Origin: Alphaproteobacteria bacterium UBA6062
GTDB lineage: Bacteria; Pseudomonadota; Alphaproteobacteria; Sneathiellales; Sneathiellaceae
Length of the DNA stretch: 10,374 nucleotides
Reading direction: 5' to 3'
Assembly: GCA_002428885.1 (NCBI GenBank)
Contig: DIYE01000173.1
Location: 1 to 10,374, forward strand
The translations under genes were made by a program, and so were the position numbers. Numbering within the stretch: position 1 is the stretch's first letter; every line of letters starts with the position of its first letter. A model generated the notes under the pieces. It saw nothing but the letters and a program-made list of their open reading frames with translations. It ran no database searches and was not told where the DNA came from. This document shows positions 1-6,630 of the stretch, piece after piece.

Positions 1-924
1 TTTTCTCGGAAAGAAACCGGCATTCAGCGTGACCCGGCGATCCGGGGAGGAATTGGCGAATGAACCATGCATCATCTGGCGGTTCATGATCATCACATCT
101 CCCGCCTCGCAGAGCATGGGAACCGCACCGTTAATCCGCTCCGATCCACTTTCTGACACCAGTTTACGGATATCCACCCGGCCCATCCTGTGACTGCCCG
201 GCAGGACCCAGACCGCGTTTCCTGCCGTGCTGGGATAAAGCTGCGTCATGAAATTAAAACCATGAGCCCCCTGGTCCCAGTCCGGCGCGTCCCAATGGGT
301 GGTGCCGTCCTGATGCCAGGCAACAGATGGACCAAGACCGGCTTCCTTGATAAAGGCTACTTCATTATAGGGTACAAAATCAGGACCATTGACGGCTTCG
401 GCCACCGCCAGAAGTCCTGGATGACCATAAAGCCGAAGGGCCGAATCCATAAGATGCAGATTGCCGTCCAGCATCTGTACCGTCCAGGCTTTCCCGGTTT
501 CCGTCGCTGCCGGACTGACCATCCGCACCGGATGCCGCCCGTTATTCAGATCCGTTCCGCCAAGCGGGTCGCTGAGCGGTTTGGCAAAGCGAAAAGGCGG
601 CTTTTTCAATCCCTCACCAATCGCCGGACGACCATCCGCATCCACATCCGCCTCCGGTGCGACAGGAGCAGATGCCAGAACCCGGCCTACATCATCCCGT
701 AACTCCGCAAGTTCCTCCGGTCCGACAACCTTTTCAAAAACATAAAAACCATGCTGCCAATAAGCATCCAGGATATCCGCTTCCAGCTGCCCTGAGACCG
801 TCAGGCGAATAGGACCCCGGTTTCCAAGAGCATAGGCCGCTTCTGTTCCGGCCTTGATATAGTCCGCCATACTGCGGGCGTGATCTTCCGGGGTTATATC
901 CAGGGCGGATCCCTGTTCAGGCAT
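1..924 (-). CDS. Phytanoyl-CoA dioxygenase (PhyH) family oxygenase, 3' end outside window
   Basis: Read on the minus strand from ATG at 924; 308 codons are open to the window edge without a stop, so the C-terminus is missing. The protein fits the PhyH branch of Fe(II)/2-oxoglutarate dioxygenases, soluble enzymes that hydroxylate small molecules. Visible iron ligands are His204-x-Asp206 (in WHQDG) and the distal His286 (in MMHGSF); Arg296 or Arg297 (DRRVTL) would bind the 2-oxoglutarate carboxylate. The turn LPGSH at 241-245 is typical of the family. Residues 1 to about 45 precede the fold and have no assignment. The start is well supported: AGGAG lies 8 bases upstream and the first codons overlap the end of the preceding dioxygenase gene by 8 bases, which suggests translational coupling. 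The substrate is unknown; the family includes catabolic and natural-product enzymes, and the neighbours do not decide between them. Confidence 0.88.
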   Translation of the reverse strand, partial: MPEQGSALDITPEDHARSMADYIKAGTEAAYALGNRGPIRLTVSGQLEADILDAYWQHGFYVFEKVVGPEELAELRDDVGRVLASAPVAPEADVDADGRPAIGEGLKKPPFRFAKPLSDPLGGTDLNNGRHPVRMVSPAATETGKAWTVQMLDGNLHLMDSALRLYGHPGLLAVAEAVNGPDFVPYNEVAFIKEAGLGPSVAWHQDGTTHWDAPDWDQGAHGFNFMTQLYPSTAGNAVWVLPGSHRMGRVDIRKLVSESGSERINGAVPMLCEAGDVMIMNRQMMHGSFANSSPDRRVTLNAGFFPRK

Positions 925-1762
925 TTTCCGGCTCCTTCTTCCGACGTTCACTGGCCTGCCATAGAAGATCCCGTGTCTGCTCCCGGCCCAGCAGATGGAT
1001 AGGATCTTTATTATCTATATGACCATACACCCCCTGATATACGGAAAAGCTGCAGAGCTCCTGCAGACGCCTTGGAAAGGCCTTCAACCGATCCGCAGGG
1101 ATACCGAGTTGCTGGTTTTCCTGGGGGCGCACCCAGCCGGCACAGTAATAACAGGCAATCCCGTCCCGGCGCTGATCGGTTTTATTGGCTCCTCCGCCAT
1201 GCCAGAGCGCGCTATTCCAGAGAAGAATGGAGCCTGCCGGCATTTCAGCACATTCCGTTTCATACTGTTTGTCATATTCGGGGTTGTGATCAAACAGATG
1301 ACTGCCGGGGACAATCCGGGTCGCTCCGTTTTCTTCCGTAAAATCCGACAGGGCCCACATGGAGTTGACGGCAATCGGCAAATGCGGGCGGGGCAGCGGG
1401 ATCATCTGGCTGTCCCCGTGCAACGGCTGGCTTTCCTGATCCGGTCCCAGGCAGATCGCCGACAGGGAAGAAAGCTGCAATTCCTGGTCCAGAACCTTTT
1501 CCACAACAGACAGAACCAGGGGCGATACCGGGATTTTTTCGAACGCCCGATGATAGGCGAGAAGATTGTATATTCGCACCGTCCGGGTCCCTTCGAAAGC
1601 CGTCTTGCTGTATCCGAGCTTATGTGTCTCCTCAATCTCGGCAAGGGCCTCTTTCAGTTCCTTCATCAGATCCCGGGGAATAGCATCTTCAAGGATAGTG
1701 TAGCCTTTTTCCTTCATGTCATTTACGTGACGGGATTGCTCTTGTTCGGACATCTGGCGCAT
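917..1762 (-). CDS. Phytanoyl-CoA dioxygenase (PhyH) family oxygenase
   Basis: A complete 281-residue protein of the PhyH Fe(II)/2-oxoglutarate oxygenase family. The facial triad is visible as His115-x-Asp117 (PLHGDSQ) and His188 (LWHGGG), with Arg198/Arg199 (DQRRDG) as the probable 2-oxoglutarate anchor. The stretch FTEENGATRIVPGSH at 141-155 is a strong family signature. ATG at 1762 is preferred over the ATG three codons later because AGAGGA sits about 6 bases before it. It is the first gene of a two-gene minus-strand unit; its TGA overlaps the start of the next PhyH gene. The two enzymes share the fold but little sequence, so they are not a recent duplication and probably act on different steps or substrates. 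A LysR regulator diverges upstream and is the likely controller. No signal peptide, hence cytoplasmic. Substrate not recognisable. Confidence 0.9.
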   Translation of the reverse strand: MRQMSEQEQSRHVNDMKEKGYTILEDAIPRDLMKELKEALAEIEETHKLGYSKTAFEGTRTVRIYNLLAYHRAFEKIPVSPLVLSVVEKVLDQELQLSSLSAICLGPDQESQPLHGDSQMIPLPRPHLPIAVNSMWALSDFTEENGATRIVPGSHLFDHNPEYDKQYETECAEMPAGSILLWNSALWHGGGANKTDQRRDGIACYYCAGWVRPQENQQLGIPADRLKAFPRRLQELCSFSVYQGVYGHIDNKDPIHLLGREQTRDLLWQASERRKKEPENA

Positions 1763-1830
1763 GGTTTTCCTCTGTTCCGCTCCGGATCAATGGGCAGCAG
1801 ATCTGCCTGTTTCTTGTTGTTTTCTGAAAG

Positions 1831-1892
1831 ATTAGCGCACTATAGAATAATGTCTAATGCGTAATTTTCGTCTGTCATGCATAAATGTTATG
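1831..1892. promoter_or_regulatory. Candidate LysR operator dyads between the divergent genes
   Basis: The 146-base gap between the PhyH unit (minus) and the LysR gene (plus) holds two inverted repeats in its AT-rich half. CATAA-ATG-TTATG is a perfect palindrome with 5-base arms at 1880-1892, just upstream of the LysR start. ATTAG at 1831-1835 and CTAAT at 1854-1858 form a wider dyad with an 18-base spacer. LysR-type regulators normally bind dyads in exactly this kind of divergent region, one near their own start and one near the target promoter. That role is inferred; I could not define -35/-10 boxes convincingly for either direction. Confidence 0.35.
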
Positions 1893-1908
1893 ATATAACT
1901 CAACTGAT

Positions 1909-2805
1909 ATGCGCCTCAATCTGAGACAAATAGAAGCTTTCCGGTATGTCTATCAAACAGGGAACATGACCACCGCCGCTGATCTGATGGGCATTAGTCA
2001 GCCGGCCATCAGCCGCCTTGTCCGGGATCTGGAAGCGGAAGTCGGCTTTCGGTTGTTTGACCGGACCCGCAGCGGTGTTTCGGCCACCGCCGATGCCACG
2101 GAGTTCTTCCGGGAAGTGGATCGCAGCTTTCTGGGATTGGACAGGCTGGCGAAAGTGGCCGGGGAGCTGCGCCGGAAAAGAGCCGGAGACATCCGGATCG
2201 CTGCAACCGTCGCCACATCCTTTTATCTCTTGCCGGATATCATCCGACAGTTTCGCTCGAAACGGGACGGGGTACGCATATCCCTGCATGCCTGCGCTTC
2301 CCCGGAAGTCAGGGAACGGGTCTCGCTGCAGCAGTTTGATTTTGGCATCGCCGTTGTTCCGGCAGACGCGCCCGGTATCAAAAGCCTGGATCTGCCGGTT
2401 CTGGAAACGGTCTGCGTTTTGCCGCAACATCATCCGCTCACCCGCAAAAGCGTTATTCGCCCGGCGGATCTTGATGGTGAACCGCTTCTCATGATTTCCG
2501 ATTACAGTCTTACCCATCAGCAGATTATGCGCAATCTGGAAGCGGCGGGGATCAGCCTCAATATCCAACTGGAGTCAACCTTCTCAGCACCAATCTGCGA
2601 CCTGATACGGCAAGGGGAAGGGCTCTCGATCCTGGAACCTGTTACGCCGCGTGCCTACGAAAAGTCAGGCCTTGCCATCCGTCGGTTCGAGCCGGTTGTC
2701 GCTCTGGAACTGAAAGTCATTTACCCGGAAAACAGACCGCTGTCCGAGCCGGCTCTCGATCTGATCGACATCCTGAGAGACCGGCTGGCAGCACTGCAGA
2801 GCTGA
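1909..2805 (+). CDS. LysR-type transcriptional regulator
   Basis: A 298-residue LysR-family regulator of usual length. The N-terminal winged helix-turn-helix is clear: LRQIEAFRYVYQTGNMTTAA leads into the recognition helix ISQPAISRLVRDLE (29-42), followed by the wing GFRLFDRTRSG. A linker helix to about residue 85 joins the effector-binding domain (about 90-295), a periplasmic-binding-protein-like fold that senses a small molecule. The domain resembles that of opine or amino-acid catabolism regulators such as OccR/NocR, but this is an impression, not a specificity call. It diverges from the two PhyH dioxygenase genes, so it probably regulates them and itself. No good Shine-Dalgarno is visible before ATG 1909, yet this start gives the canonical N-terminus, so translation may be weak. 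It ends 5 bases before the convergent chemoreceptor gene. Confidence 0.93.
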   Translation: MRLNLRQIEAFRYVYQTGNMTTAADLMGISQPAISRLVRDLEAEVGFRLFDRTRSGVSATADATEFFREVDRSFLGLDRLAKVAGELRRKRAGDIRIAATVATSFYLLPDIIRQFRSKRDGVRISLHACASPEVRERVSLQQFDFGIAVVPADAPGIKSLDLPVLETVCVLPQHHPLTRKSVIRPADLDGEPLLMISDYSLTHQQIMRNLEAAGISLNIQLESTFSAPICDLIRQGEGLSILEPVTPRAYEKSGLAIRRFEPVVALELKVIYPENRPLSEPALDLIDILRDRLAALQS

Positions 2806-2810
2806 CGGTT

Positions 2811-5141
2811 TTACCCTGTTCGGATCTGCCTGAGGAAGTTATCAACCTGACCCTGCAGGGTACCGGCTTCGCTGGCCAGATTTCGGGCCACATCTTGGAC
2901 TTCAGAGGCAGATGAGCCGGTCTTGCCGGCGGTTTCATTCACCGTATTGATATTGGCGGAAACCTTGCCGGCGCTGTCAGCAGCCTGCTGCACACTGCGA
3001 CTGATTTCATTGGTTGCCGCGCCCTGCTCTTCAACGGCGGCAGAAATCGTCGTGTTGATTTCGTTGATCTTTCCGATGGTCGTACTGATACCGCCGATCG
3101 CCGTCACCGCATTCCCGGTTTCCTGCTGCACCGCCTTGATCTGGCTGGTGATTTCCTCGGTTGCCTTGGCGGTTTGGGTGGCAAGGTTCTTGACTTCGCT
3201 GGCCACCACGGCAAAGCCTTTACCGGCATCTCCGGCACGGGCCGCTTCAATGGTCGCGTTCAGGGCCAGGAGGTTGGTCTGTTCGGCAATATCACTGATC
3301 AGTTCCACCACATCACCGATCTTGGCGGCCGCCTCATTCAGGCTGGTGATCATAACGTTGGACCGCTCCGCTTCGGAAACCGCTTCACCGGCAATGGAGG
3401 CTGCCTGCCCCACCTGCTGGCTGATTTCAGAAATTGAGGATGTCAGTTCCTCCGCCGCAGAGGCGACAGAATTGATACTGCTCGTAGATTCCTGCGAATC
3501 CGAGGCCACTGTTTCCGTCAGCGCCGTGGTTTCAGTGGCAGAATTGGTCATGGAACCGGAAATGCCGCTCATCTCCGTCGTCGCATGAGAGAAGCTTTCC
3601 ACCAGATGTTTCACGCTGCCTTCAAATTCATCGGCCAACCGGTTAAGCTCAGCTCGCTTTTCGGCCTCGGCTTCTTCGGAAAGGCGCTCTTTTTCTTCTG
3701 CAGCCCGGCGATCATTGTCGATCTGTTCCTGCCGTTGTTGCTCTTTTTCCTCTTCCCGGCGCAGGCGTTCTTTCTCTTCCTGTTCCTGAGCGGCCTTTGC
3801 CTGACGGGCCGTATCCCGGAAGCTGACAATCGCAAAACCGAGACGGGCAATTTCATCATTCCCTTCCCGATAAATACTGGCTTCAAGATCTCCCTCGGAC
3901 AGCTTACGAGCCGATTCAACCATCATCAGCAAGCGGCGCACAATATTGCGGGCGATATATAGCCAGGCGATGGCCACCGCCACCAGGACAGAAATGATCG
4001 CAGCCACCAGAAGCGTCATTTTCGTCTGCTCCGCCAGCGCCTGGTTACTGTCATTGGCTTCCTGGATGGACGTTTCGATACCGCCTGCAAAGGCGTTGGC
4101 ATGCTTGGTCAGTTTTTCTGCGATCACCCGGGCCTCGCCCAGCAGGTTATTGGCTTCGGCAATGGAGGCGAGCTCTTTGGAACGCAGGCTGAAGATAACC
4201 TCTTCTTCCGATCCGTTGGAGCCGATGATCAGCAGGTCCTGAAATAGCTTTTCAAATTTAGCGACGAATTTCTTGTTGTTGCCCTGGCTGACTTTTGACA
4301 GCGGCGTCGCCATACTGGAAATCGAGGACAGGAACTGGGAAGACAGATTGTCCACCGATTCAGGGCTTTCAGCCAGCGCCCCTTCAGCCAGCAGGCTGAT
4401 CAGCAGGAAGCCGGAGGACTGGACCTGGAAAACCGCTTCCTGGCCGCTCAGGGCATTTGTCGCCGCCTGTTTCAGAGGTTCAGTGTCATAGTCAGGCGTT
4501 CCGCCGGACTTGGCTGTCTCAATGGACTGTTCCAGAATTTCTTCCCAGGCGTCCGAATTTTTAAACATGCTCATACGAACCGGGATCAGCAGAGAACTCA
4601 TGCCTTTACCCAGAATAGACCGGAACTCTTCCAGCTGCTTGAGGCGTTCCTGACGCAGGGCAGCATATTTCAGGCGGTCACTCACATTGCTGTCCAGCGC
4701 CGTCAGAAGAGGTTCCAGCTGCTGCAAATCAACAGAAACAGCAGAAAGATCTTTATTGTCGGAGATAAAGCTGTTCAGCTCCGCCATCCTGGCTTTTGCC
4801 TGGTCGATGGAGGCTTTCAGGTTTCCCATATTCTGTTCACGCGCCTCGTTCGAGGAGGAAGATCCAAGACGTGGTGCGATAGCGGCAATTTCTGTCGTAT
4901 CATTGGCCAGCTTGAGGGCCAGGGTAATCGCCGGGATATCATGCTTGGCGGTTTTATCCTGGGCGCCGGTCAGGACATCAAAGCTGAACCAGCTGATAAC
5001 GCTGATCACAACCGTCAGTACGGTTACCGCTGAAAAAGCAGCGATCAGGCGAAAACCGATACCGAATTTGCCGCTCTTCTTTTCCCCGCCCGCTGTCTGA
5101 TGTTGTTGCTTTTTAAACAGACCTTCCAGTTTCTTCAGCAT
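2811..5141 (-). CDS. Methyl-accepting chemotaxis protein (transmembrane chemoreceptor)
   Basis: A 776-residue receptor that would relay an extracytoplasmic signal to CheA/CheW. A basic N-terminal tail precedes TM1 (about 32-54). A mostly helical extracytoplasmic domain of about 320 residues follows, then TM2 (375-397, MTLLVAAIISVLVAVAIAWL) and a HAMP domain (398 to about 450). Residues about 450-507 are an unusually charged Glu/Arg/Lys/Gln helix, then comes the signalling coiled coil with the conserved hairpin tip at 618-647 (AEQTNLLALNATIEAARAGD, GKGFAVVA). The end (NFLRQIRTG) has no NWETF-like CheR tether. AGGG lies 7 bases before ATG 5141. The large helical sensor could be of the four-helix or double four-helix (HBM) type; I cannot identify a ligand. 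No other chemotaxis gene is in the window, so it is an orphan receptor. Confidence 0.96.
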   Translation of the reverse strand: MLKKLEGLFKKQQHQTAGGEKKSGKFGIGFRLIAAFSAVTVLTVVISVISWFSFDVLTGAQDKTAKHDIPAITLALKLANDTTEIAAIAPRLGSSSSNEAREQNMGNLKASIDQAKARMAELNSFISDNKDLSAVSVDLQQLEPLLTALDSNVSDRLKYAALRQERLKQLEEFRSILGKGMSSLLIPVRMSMFKNSDAWEEILEQSIETAKSGGTPDYDTEPLKQAATNALSGQEAVFQVQSSGFLLISLLAEGALAESPESVDNLSSQFLSSISSMATPLSKVSQGNNKKFVAKFEKLFQDLLIIGSNGSEEEVIFSLRSKELASIAEANNLLGEARVIAEKLTKHANAFAGGIETSIQEANDSNQALAEQTKMTLLVAAIISVLVAVAIAWLYIARNIVRRLLMMVESARKLSEGDLEASIYREGNDEIARLGFAIVSFRDTARQAKAAQEQEEKERLRREEEKEQQRQEQIDNDRRAAEEKERLSEEAEAEKRAELNRLADEFEGSVKHLVESFSHATTEMSGISGSMTNSATETTALTETVASDSQESTSSINSVASAAEELTSSISEISQQVGQAASIAGEAVSEAERSNVMITSLNEAAAKIGDVVELISDIAEQTNLLALNATIEAARAGDAGKGFAVVASEVKNLATQTAKATEEITSQIKAVQQETGNAVTAIGGISTTIGKINEINTTISAAVEEQGAATNEISRSVQQAADSAGKVSANINTVNETAGKTGSSASEVQDVARNLASEAGTLQGQVDNFLRQIRTG

Positions 5142-5225
5142 GTCCCTAATACCTCTACCACGACAGAATATATGCGCCCGATAAACAATAAATTGCCTGT
5201 GACCATAGGCCTGGAGGGTTAATAT

Positions 5226-5240
5226 TCCCTTTAGTAGGGA
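5226..5240. other. Short stem-loop between IMPACT and chemoreceptor genes
   Basis: TCCCT-TTAGT-AGGGA makes a 5-base stem with a 5-base loop, about 36 bases past the stop of the minus-strand IMPACT gene and upstream of the chemoreceptor gene. On the minus strand it is followed by ATATT rather than a real U-tract, so it is at best a weak terminator. It may have no function. Confidence 0.2.
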
Positions 5241-5276
5241 TTTCTGATGAGCTATACGCGGATGAGGGCAGAAACT

Positions 5277-5627
5277 CTAAAGCTGATCGAGATAATAGCG
5301 AACGCAATCCTGTACCCGGCGAAACCGATCGCCGCCCAGCTTTGTTCCGCCATACCAGCGGGTGACAATCACCACATGGTCCTTCAGATCGGCCCCTTCC
5401 AGCATCTGCAGAATGATCCGCCCGGCACCGCTTTCCCCGTCGTCATTTTTGATCGGCCCGCCATCGCTCAGCAAAACGGCCCATGAATGATGGGTGGCTT
5501 TAGCGAATTTCTTGTCCTTTTTAAGTCTCTTAAGGATCTCCTGCACATGCTGTCTTGCCTCAACGGGCGCACCGGAAACCGCATATTTCGATCCGCGGTC
5601 ACTGAGGATGTTGTTGAAGATATTCAT
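5277..5627 (-). CDS. Short IMPACT/UPF0029 (YigZ-type) family protein
   Basis: A 116-residue protein matching the N-terminal UPF0029 domain shared by bacterial YigZ and eukaryotic IMPACT. Signatures are SDRGSKYAVSG (9-19), FAKATHHSWA (41-50), NDDGESGAGRIILQML (61-76) and VIVTRWYGGTKLGGDRF (86-102). Full-length YigZ is about 200 residues with a second ferredoxin-like domain; that is absent here, and the reading frame stops cleanly with no remnant, so this looks like a single-domain version. The molecular role of bacterial family members is not settled. I chose ATG 5627 because the homologous part starts there. The frame stays open to an ATG at 5741, which would add 38 residues with no family resemblance and has no Shine-Dalgarno. 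The Shine-Dalgarno at 5627 is also weak (GGA about 11 bases upstream) and lies in an inverted repeat. It is downstream of sodX on the same strand. Confidence 0.85.
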   Translation of the reverse strand: MNIFNNILSDRGSKYAVSGAPVEARQHVQEILKRLKKDKKFAKATHHSWAVLLSDGGPIKNDDGESGAGRIILQMLEGADLKDHVVIVTRWYGGTKLGGDRFRRVQDCVRYYLDQL

Positions 5628-5629
5628 AG

Positions 5630-5687
5630 ACTGTCCAAAACGCTTGTTCCCGAACGACCCTAAATCAAGTTCTTCGATTTGGACAGT
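5630..5687 (-). promoter_or_regulatory. Inverted repeat in the leader of the IMPACT gene
   Basis: ACTGTCCAAA at 5630-5639 and TTTGGACAGT at 5678-5687 are perfect 10-base inverted repeats separated by 38 bases. The loop contains the palindrome GTTCCCGAAC (5646-5655). On the minus-strand transcript the downstream arm ends two bases before the chosen ATG and contains the only Shine-Dalgarno-like GGA. Pairing would therefore hide the ribosome site. It could equally be a spaced DNA operator. The repeat is seen directly; the function is inference. Confidence 0.4.
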
Positions 5688-5782
5688 ATTGATGATTTCC
5701 CAAAAGCAGGATATGCCGTTCAAGCAGAGACTGGATCTCATTTGGCTCGGAAACCGATAGGATAGCCTGGTGAGTTCCGATC

Positions 5783-6088
5783 CTATGCCGCCGCTTTTTC
5801 AGGAGAGGGCGGAGAAACAGACCAGAGTTGCTTTCCAAGAACTCTATTCAGGGGCAAACAGCCCATGACTTCGCGGGAGACGGACGACGGGTGATCCCCT
5901 TTCAACCACAAAAAGCCGGGCTCGAAAGCCGCTATTCTTTTAACGATGATCCCAAGATTGGGATGATGAACAAGAACAACATCCCCGATCCGATACTGAC
6001 CGGCTTTGCGAAAGAGGACAAAGGACCCTTCGGGAAGCGCCGGCGACATGCTGTCACCGGCGACCCGAATAACCTTCAATCCAAACAT
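5783..6088 (-). CDS. sodX: Nickel-type superoxide dismutase maturation protease, S24/S26 family
   Basis: A 101-residue serine protease of the signal-peptidase-like S24/S26 clan. Its presumed job is to remove the N-terminal pro-sequence of NiSOD so that the nickel hook (His-Cys-x-x-x-Cys) is exposed and can bind nickel. The nucleophile is Ser13 in AGDSMSPALPEG and the general base Lys50 in IIVKRI; GDHPSSVSRE at 64-73 is the third conserved box. There is no transmembrane segment, unlike ordinary type I signal peptidases, which agrees with a cytoplasmic substrate. The ATG overlaps the last base of the sodN stop (TGATG), so its translation is probably coupled to sodN. The length fits the SodX group. 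The order sodN-sodX is the standard arrangement, which makes the assignment strong. The protein ends in a Pro/Glu/Lys/Ala tail of no clear role. Confidence 0.93.
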   Translation of the reverse strand: MFGLKVIRVAGDSMSPALPEGSFVLFRKAGQYRIGDVVLVHHPNLGIIVKRIAAFEPGFLWLKGDHPSSVSREVMGCLPLNRVLGKQLWSVSPPSPEKAAA

Positions 6089-6591
6089 CAGGCGGCCGGA
6101 ATAGGATAAACCACTTCAATGGCAGGCGGGTAAGGACAGGTCCGGCGAACGGTTTCGACGGATTTGCTTTCCCAGAAAATTTCAGCGAAGCGATTGACAA
6201 GCTCCACCAGTTCAAGAGCATCTTCCCGGTGTACTTCCTGCTTACACGCGCTGGCTTTCTGCATGATAGAATGAACCAGGTTGTGAATGTCAGGATATTT
6301 TTCGATGAGCGGAGCCTTGAAATAATCTCCCCAGATCACCCGGATCTCCTGTTTGACCTTCTCCGCTTCCTCTTCCTTGCGCAGGGCATTACGCGCATAA
6401 AGATTAGCGAGAGACGCCGGATTTTCCCCGGAACCGTCTTTTTCGTTCATGATATCCATCAGGCGGACAACGGAAACTGCGGCAATGAGAGCCGGTCCCG
6501 TATCATAAATTCCGCAGGGCACATCACAATGAGCACTGGCGCGCGGCAGACCGGCTAAACGATCCACCTTGTCAAGCAACTGATACAGCAT
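6088..6591 (-). CDS. sodN: Nickel-dependent superoxide dismutase (pro-enzyme)
   Basis: A 167-residue NiSOD precursor, which after processing converts superoxide to oxygen and hydrogen peroxide. The diagnostic nickel hook HCDVPCGIY is at 21-29: His21 and Cys22 (mature residues 1 and 2) and Cys26 (mature 6) ligate nickel, and Tyr29 (mature 9) gates the site. Residues 1-20 form a pro-sequence ending in RASA; it lacks a hydrophobic core, so the enzyme is expected in the cytoplasm. The rest is the helical-bundle core of the homohexamer. The mature chain, about 147 residues, is longer than the 117 of the Streptomyces enzyme, mostly at the C-terminus (extra Cys116 and Cys152). ATG 6591 is preferred over GTG 6597 because AGAGG is 5 bases before it. 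It follows a histidine-rich small protein gene by 39 bases and overlaps sodX by one base. Confidence 0.96.
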   Translation of the reverse strand: MLYQLLDKVDRLAGLPRASAHCDVPCGIYDTGPALIAAVSVVRLMDIMNEKDGSGENPASLANLYARNALRKEEEAEKVKQEIRVIWGDYFKAPLIEKYPDIHNLVHSIMQKASACKQEVHREDALELVELVNRFAEIFWESKSVETVRRTCPYPPAIEVVYPIPAA

Positions 6592-6630
6592 TTTCACCTC
6601 TTTTTTCTATGAATACCGGAAAACGGCACA

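Noticed and set aside
190..745. Plus-strand frames of 170 and 94 codons at the left end
   Set aside because: They lie antisense to the open PhyH frame that runs from 924 to the window edge and carries HxD, distal His and Arg motifs.
995..1864. Plus-strand frame of 289 codons opposite the second PhyH gene
   Set aside because: It is antisense to a gene with an intact catalytic triad and good start signal, and its translation resembles no family.
5174..5184. CCCGATAA resembling a sigma-28 -10 element near the chemoreceptor gene
   Set aside because: It points away from the chemoreceptor gene and no TAAA element lies at the required upstream distance.
5646..5677. GTTC/GAAC repeats as an alphaproteobacterial LexA box
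   Set aside because: The required GTTC-N7-GTTC direct spacing is not present; GTTCCCGAAC is an inverted repeat and the next GTTC is at the wrong distance.
5628..5741. 38-residue N-terminal extension of the IMPACT protein from ATG 5741
   Set aside because: No Shine-Dalgarno and no family resemblance; family homology begins at the ATG at 5627. Kept only as an alternative start.
5757..5786. ATAGGAT...ATCCTAT inverted repeat over the sodX stop codon as a terminator
   Set aside because: The 7-base arms are AT-rich with a 16-base loop and no U-run follows, so chance pairing is as likely as a terminator.
6592..6597. GTG at 6597 as the sodN start
   Set aside because: The purine-rich Shine-Dalgarno would overlap or touch this codon, while ATG 6591 has proper 5-base spacing.
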